Part shown: positions 59,112 through 64,000 of the stretch, one piece after another
Layout of the letters: each line of letters opens with the position of its first letter
Numbering within the stretch: the stretch's first letter is position 1
Source: Amanita rubescens
Taxonomy: Eukaryota > Basidiomycota > Agaricomycetes > Agaricales > Amanitaceae
DNA length: 64,000 nt
Direction: 5' to 3'
Assembly (NCBI GenBank): GCA_015039365.1
Contig: WION01000005.1
Span: 806,001-870,000 of the forward strand
Made by a program: the position numbers and the translations under genes
The notes under the pieces: generated by a model
The model's input: the letters and a program-made list of their open reading frames with translations, nothing else
What the model was told of the DNA's origin: nothing
The model's database searches: none

Positions 59112-62048
59112 TGTCTGGTTCATAGGCACAGAATATTCGGAGATAAGCTTCTAATTCGGCGTTGTATCGCTCCGTTTGTCCATCAGTCTGTGGATGGAAG
59201 GCGGTACTCATTTTATGTTTGATCTTTAATGAGTCCATTATGCCGTTAAAGACATGTGATGCGAACTGTGGTCCTCGATCGGAGATCATGATGTCGGGTA
59301 AACCGAAGTTTTTGAATACATTCCGAATGTAGAGGTCGGCGGTTTCGTTGGCGGTAATAGTTTTATTACAGGGCATGAGAATTACTCCCTTTGTAAGTCC
59401 TTGATCGACCACGATAAAGATAGAATCAAAGCCGTTACTTGTGGGTAAATCGGTTATGAAATCCATAGTTATTTGTTGAAAGGGTCGGTGTGCGTGAGAC
59501 TTGATTGGCATCAAAGGTGCGGCAGTAGGGTGTGTATTTGATTTCATTTGTTGACATGCCGTGCATCCGTCAATGAACTGTTTAACCATTTTAGACATTA
59601 ATGGCCACCAGTAATATTCCTTTAATAAGGCAAGTGTTTTGAAGAAACCGGGGTGTCCGCTTGTTGGTGATTCATGAAAATCTCTAATAATATCTCGGCG
59701 AAGATCGGTGTCAGGGGGAATAAAGGATTTCCCTTTGTACAGGATTAATTCATCGTCAAGGGTCCAATCAGAAAGGGCAGTGCGTAAAGGTGGTGTTCCT
59801 TTTTCTTTTAGACATTTCTTGATTGATTGAGCAAATTCGTCTTTGACAGTTATTTCTATTGCTCTGTCACGGAGATCTTTGGCGATTGTGCGAACAAAGA
59901 GTTCTTTTGGGAGCATCGTTATTAACTCTTCTGGTTCGTCTTTTGTCATATGATCGGGTCGGCGGGATAGGGCGTCCGCTATTATTAGTTTTGCTCCAGG
60001 GACGTGGGTTAATTTAATATTAAATCGAGACAAGTCGTTCCACCATCGTGCTTGGCGGTTCGTAAGACGTTGTGGTTCTCGATAGTAGAGTAGATTCTTG
60101 TGGTCGCAGTGAATAATGACAGGGTGTTCTGCTCCTTCAAGTAGGTATCTCCATTCGTTGTAAAGAGCGTAGTAAATGGCGAATAACTCTCGGTCGTAGA
60201 TTTGCCATCGTGTTTCAGTCGGTGTTAAAGCGTGGGATAGGTATCCGCATGGGTGTAAGTCGCCATTGTCATCTTTCTGCATGAGAACTGCTCCGATAGC
60301 ACGGTCTGATGCATCCGTTTGTAGAATAAAGGGTTTGTTAACATCGGGCATCATTAAGACAGGTGCGGATGTGAAGCGTTCTTTTAATAGATCAAATGCG
60401 ACTTGGCATTCTGCGGTCCATGTCCATAATTTGTTTTTCTTTGTTAGGTCGTGCAGGGGTCGTGCAAGGTGGGCGAATCCGAAAATAAACCTTCGATAGT
60501 AATTTCCGAATCCTAAAAAGGATCTAACTTGTTTAACGGTAGAAGGGGTTGGCCAGTCCCTGATTCCGGCAAGTTTGATCGGGTCCATTTTTATTGTATT
60601 TTTGGATATGACGGTGCCTAGAAAATCAACTTCTTTGGCAGCGAATTTACATTTTTCAAGCTTGAGGTAAAGATCGTGTTTCTGTAATCGTTCAAGTACT
60701 TGTTTTGTTCGAATCTCGAGTTCTTCTTTAGTGCGCGCATGTATTAGCATGTCATCCATGTAGATGACGAGCCATCCTTTTTCTGTAAAATCCCTGAAAT
60801 AGTCGTCCATCATAGCTTGAAACGTTGCTGGTGAATTTCGTAATCCAAAGAACATGACGTTAGGTTCAAATAAACCTCGATTGGTGATAAAGGCGGCTTT
60901 CCATCTGTCAGATTCCTTGATTTGAACGTTATTATATCCCCATCGGATATCCAATTTCGTAAAGTATTCCGAATCTTTGAGTTTGATCATAAGATCGGAG
61001 ATAAGAGGTAGTGGATATGCATTTGGTTTAGTATATTCGTTCAAATATCGATAATCTTGGCAGGGTCGTAATTTTTGTGCTTCTTTCTTTTCTACAAAGA
61101 AGAAAGGTGATGCCTGCGGTGATTTCGACGGTCTGATGTAGCCTTTTTCGACGTGTTCTTTAATCCATTCATCCAGTGTGTTCTGCTGTTTCGGAGATAA
61201 GGGATAGATTTTTCCTCTTTTTGGTATGAAATCATCGCGAAGTTCTATCTGGTGATCCCAAGATCGGCTTTCTGGGAATCGTTCACTTGCTTTTTTCTCG
61301 AATACGTCTTTCCATGCCGAGTATTCAGGAGGGAGCGTGTAAACCTCCTCTGTTTGATGGTATTTGTGTTCCATTTGTTGAGCTGGTGTATATCGTGCGA
61401 TAGTTACTTGGTCGTATTCGTCTTCTGACCAGCTTCCTATATCCTCAAATGTATGCGTGTTCCATCCGTGATCTGTCGTCTGTGATCCTTTGTGTGACAT
61501 CAAATATCCGATGACGAGATCTTCTTCCCATTCAGGCATAGCTATTCTGTCAATCTGTTGACAGATGCTCCGAAGTGATGCCTTGATCTTCAAGTCCTGT
61601 TCAGAGTCTCGGAACTCTAGAGTCTTTTCTCTCCAATTTACGTCAGGGTTATGCTTCTCTAGCCAAGGAAGCCCCAGTATAATCGTTTGTTTTCCTATTG
61701 CTGATACGTAAAACCATTCGGTCATGCGTTTTCCATTCATTTCGAAGGTGATTAGACATTGTTCGTCAATTTCTCCTTCTTTGTTTATGGTGCCATCAAC
61801 GTTGTAAACTCTGATTGGTCGTGGAGTTTTTCGTTTTCTCCATTTGTGTGCTATCCTTTTGTCGATGAATATCCCTTCGGCTCCGCAGTCGATAAGGGCA
61901 ATGAGGTTTTCAGTGTCGTTTTCAGTTTCAACTTTGATAGGGACAGATAATCTTCATTTTGAAATAGATTGTACTGTTACATAAGATATATCGAGAGTTG
62001 GATCTGATGTTTCCGGAACTTCATCCACTGTCATGAGTCCCACTGTTA
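59107..62048 (-). CDS. Gypsy pol, 5' part: protease, RT, RNase H, integrase core
   Basis: The pol frame lies -1 relative to gag. In order: an atypical protease core IDCGAEGIFID (DCG instead of DSG/DTG), RT (LRPCQDYRYLNEY; LDIRWGYNNVQI; FGLRNSPATFQAMM; YMDDMLIHART), RNase H (LQTDASDRAIGAVLMQ), the integrase zinc finger (HESPTSGHPG...CTACQQ) and the DDE core (ITMDFITDLP; SDRGPQFASHVF; FHPQTDGQTERYN). It is cut at DTW by the Copia insertion. One in-frame TGA (61954-61956, AAA TGA AGA) interrupts the segment between the gag stop and the protease; from 61953 down to the insertion the frame is open. Confidence 0.92.
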
Positions 62049-63104
62049 AAAATCCTCGTTATCGTCGGCAAGAGATAGTAATAGATCATTCTTTTCGTCG
62101 ATTGACATCCCTTTCATCAGCGCTCGGATGTTCTTGGTGTAATTTGGTTTAGACTCTCGGACTTCTTCTTCTTCCCCATTTCCGTCACCATCATCTGATG
62201 TGGCTCGAATGTGACATTTGGGCGTGAATCCTCTCTTCTTCCCTCCTTTAAATGGGCCTTTCCCTTTGTTTCTTTTCTTCTTTGGGCATTGCCCTGACAT
62301 GTGTCCTTTGATTCCGCAGATGAAACATAAACCGTCTCTAATATAGCGTTCTCTTTCTTCTTTGGACATAGATCTGATCACAAGCTCTAATTCTGGATCT
62401 TCATCCTTTTCTAGATATTTGTGATCAATCTGCATTGCCCAGGATTCGTCGTTGTGAGAGGATGATGAATGACCGTTTCCAGATCGAGGTGAATAGGCAT
62501 ATGAACGGGTTCGGATGTTGTCGAGTTTGATAGCTATGTCGTACCAGTCTTGTAACGTTTTTGGGTTCATGAGCATTGCTTTTTCGAACTCTGGTGCTGT
62601 AAGTCCTTTTCCGAACATATGGAATGCTGCTTCTCCTTCGATTCCGGCTTTCGTAATTTGTTCCTTGAACTGATTTACATAATTAGGTAGGGTCATCTGT
62701 TTCTTTCCTTTCATAGACGATCTGTTCTGTAGATTGAGAATTTTCGTGTATGCGTTTCCACTCGGATCGACTTCTCCCCAATCTGTCAAGAACGACAGTT
62801 TAAATGCTTCCCAATCATCGAATAAAGCAGGTCTCATGATGCCTCCTTCGGTGGTGGCGCGAGATTTTCGTAGTTCTGCTAATTTATTCTTTTTCCACTG
62901 TCTAGCTCCATCCGAGATCTTATTCAGGGCGGCAAGGATTTTTAAGCGGTCGGTATTCATCTGCTCAGGATTCATGTCAAAGAAAATTTCAATGTCTTCT
63001 ATGAATGTATTGGCATCCTTTCGCTTCCCTTTGAATTCAGGAAGATCTCCGATGAGACTAGGGGTTCGTGGGTTGGGTATAGGGTCTGTACTTCCTCCAG
63101 ACAT
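62046..63104 (-). CDS. Gypsy Gag
   Basis: From the ATG at 63104 this is 352 residues: capsid-like region (SLIGDLPEFKGKRKDANTFI; WEAFKLSFLTDWGEVDP; NYVNQFKEQITKAGI) and a CCHC zinc knuckle CFICGIKGHMSGQC, then a basic stretch and an acidic end. The stop codon is preceded by a T-rich slip sequence (TTTTTAA, 62046-62052). The same frame stays open upstream to 63671 without another ATG, so the native Gag was probably longer. Confidence 0.9.
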   Translation of the reverse strand: MSGGSTDPIPNPRTPSLIGDLPEFKGKRKDANTFIEDIEIFFDMNPEQMNTDRLKILAALNKISDGARQWKKNKLAELRKSRATTEGGIMRPALFDDWEAFKLSFLTDWGEVDPSGNAYTKILNLQNRSSMKGKKQMTLPNYVNQFKEQITKAGIEGEAAFHMFGKGLTAPEFEKAMLMNPKTLQDWYDIAIKLDNIRTRSYAYSPRSGNGHSSSSHNDESWAMQIDHKYLEKDEDPELELVIRSMSKEERERYIRDGLCFICGIKGHMSGQCPKKKRNKGKGPFKGGKKRGFTPKCHIRATSDDGDGNGEEEEVRESKPNYTKNIRALMKGMSIDEKNDLLLSLADDNEDF

Positions 63105-63864
63105 TCTTGGTGATGGTGGGGGTGATGGATCTCTACGTGGTGGAGTTGGGTCGGGTTTGGGTTCGTCTACTTCGATTCTGTCAGGGTCAAACGGGTCTTC
63201 TTCGTCCTTTTCTTCTTTAGGTTTCGAAGGACCTGGTTCGGGTTTGGTCGGTTGTTGGGCAGGTGTTGGTGTCGTTCCAACTGAAAGGTCACTGAGAAAA
63301 TCAAGGGATAGATTGGGTTCTTGATCTGTATCTCCTTCTTTCTCGGATTCACTATCGTTTAGGCCAAAGTTTGCTTTCTTTTTGCCTTTTGTAGTTGTCG
63401 GTGTGGGAAGGAGAGTTCTCGGTCTTAAGTTCTCTGGTAGAGCGTCAACAGTCCCTTTTATCCAAGTAGGGGTGTTGAAGTATTCGTTAGGGACAAAGTC
63501 TTGTGTTTCGGATGCTATCCAACGTTCTGTGAGGTGATCGAATCTGATGTGCTGTTCCTGAAGATATAGATCTGCGAAGTAATAGTATGATTCGTTCGGA
63601 GGTCTAGTTTCTTTTTGTGGTATCCAGAATTCTTGTTCTTTAACTGGATTTCCTCCTAAATCTTCCCAGATTCATTTTGCACCGTTTAATCTGACGTAGT
63701 ATCCGTCAAGAACGTAGTTCCCTTTACGATCTCGTGTAGCTCTATTTGGTGGAGCTCTCCAATCCGTTTTGACAACGTGGCCAGTAACCTACGGGCTGGC
63801 TTTCCGGAAGTTCGTCGAAGTGTGTGTTATCAAATGCCAATGAATCAATGTTCAGGCTTATTGA
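63105..63864 (-). pseudogene. Decayed N-terminal extension of Gypsy Gag
   Basis: Upstream of the gag ATG the same frame reads as coding (WEDLGGNPVKEQEFWIP; FADLYLQEQHIRFDHLTERW; YFNTPTWIKGTVD), but is closed by TGA at 63672-63674. The coding-like sequence resumes beyond it (RKGNYVLDGYYVRLNGAK) and then changes frame near 63785 (FDNTHFDELPESQP). This suggests one nonsense mutation and one indel. Confidence 0.55.
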
Positions 63865-63877
63865 TAAGTTCGACTTA
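63865..63877 (-). other. Gypsy self-priming primer-binding site
   Basis: Two bases inside the 5' LTR, the element RNA would read TAAGTCGAACTTA, the exact reverse complement of TAAGTTCGACTTA present in the LTR (plus-strand 46311-46323). This matches the Tf1/sushi mode, in which the 5' end of the RNA folds back as primer. Confidence 0.6.
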
Positions 63878-63879
63878 AT

Positions 63880-64000
63880 TGTTACGAACTCGTTAATCTT
63901 AACTTAAGTTGCAGCGGCAACTCTAGTCACGATTACAAGTCTTAAGTCAAACGTTAAGATTATAAGTTCAATTCTAAGTCAAGACGTTGACTTAGGATCT
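63880..64000 (-). repeat. Gypsy 5' LTR, partial
   Basis: The first 121 bp of the second LTR, identical by eye to 46129-46249; it runs past the window end. Confidence 0.93.

Larger units (their letters stand above)
46129..64000 (-). mobile_element. Ty3/Gypsy chromovirus (Tf1/sushi-like), incomplete at window end
   Basis: LTRs beginning TGTTACG occur at 46129 and 63880, and the 121 visible bases of the second are identical to the first. Inside, on the minus strand: primer site, gag, pol (protease, RT, RNase H, integrase with chromodomain), an extra ORF, polypurine tract. The integrase is interrupted by a complete Copia element at 49059-59106. Without that insertion the element would be about 8.2 kb. 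It has broken a kinase gene. Confidence 0.93.

Overview
The window is nuclear DNA from a filamentous basidiomycete, most likely an Agaricomycete. Genes are dense on both strands and split by many 46-60 nt introns. Family content fits: a FunK1-type kinase, an NB-ARC/TPR NOD-like receptor, the HNH-nuclease family common in mushrooms, a small secreted protein and a polyporopepsin-like aspartic protease. I assembled exons by hand from GT-AG (sometimes GC-AG) boundaries plus protein-family continuity. Most models close with an intact frame.

Region 1 (1-11.2 kb) holds housekeeping genes: a PAS-domain protein (-), TRM61 tRNA m1A58 methyltransferase (+), RAD4/XPC (-) and an MFS transporter (+). Region 2 (12.9-18.4 kb) is an AT-richer island with an NB-ARC receptor carrying 22 nearly identical 42-residue TPR units, followed by an inverted broken NB-ARC exon and a GGGTA/TACCC-rich repeat. 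Region 3 (18.8-36.4 kb) holds 2-oxoglutarate dehydrogenase E1 (KGD1), COX23, a secreted protein, AVL9, EBP2, an aspartic protease, two intron-containing tRNA-Gln(TTG) genes, a small unknown gene, a BTB protein and an aldo/keto reductase.

Region 4 (36.6-45 kb) has a MYND protein, a ribonucleotide reductase large subunit gene (RNR1) with a predicted 4-nt microexon but four frame-breaking insertions in its 3' part, an HNH-nuclease gene whose two edges carry scraps of the two neighbouring genes, and a mitochondrial K+/H+ exchange-related gene.

Region 5 (45-64 kb) is a nested transposon complex. A Ty3/Gypsy chromovirus (46129 to beyond the window end, minus orientation) has cut a FunK1-type kinase gene in two. 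A complete Ty1/Copia element (49059-59106, minus orientation, 5-bp target duplication, LTRs differing by a 2-nt indel) has in turn inserted in the Gypsy integrase. Both elements carry an extra unrecognised ORF besides gag and pol. The Gypsy element has a self-priming-type primer site; the Copia element has a site complementary to the initiator tRNA anticodon arm.

Recurring oddities are a high share of GC-AG introns (seven) and very small exons (4, 10, 13, 16, 16 and 17 nt). The nested transposons, the expanded receptor and the scrambled RNR1/HNH/K+-H+ junctions are the accessory, fast-changing parts; the rest is ordinary conserved fungal gene content.
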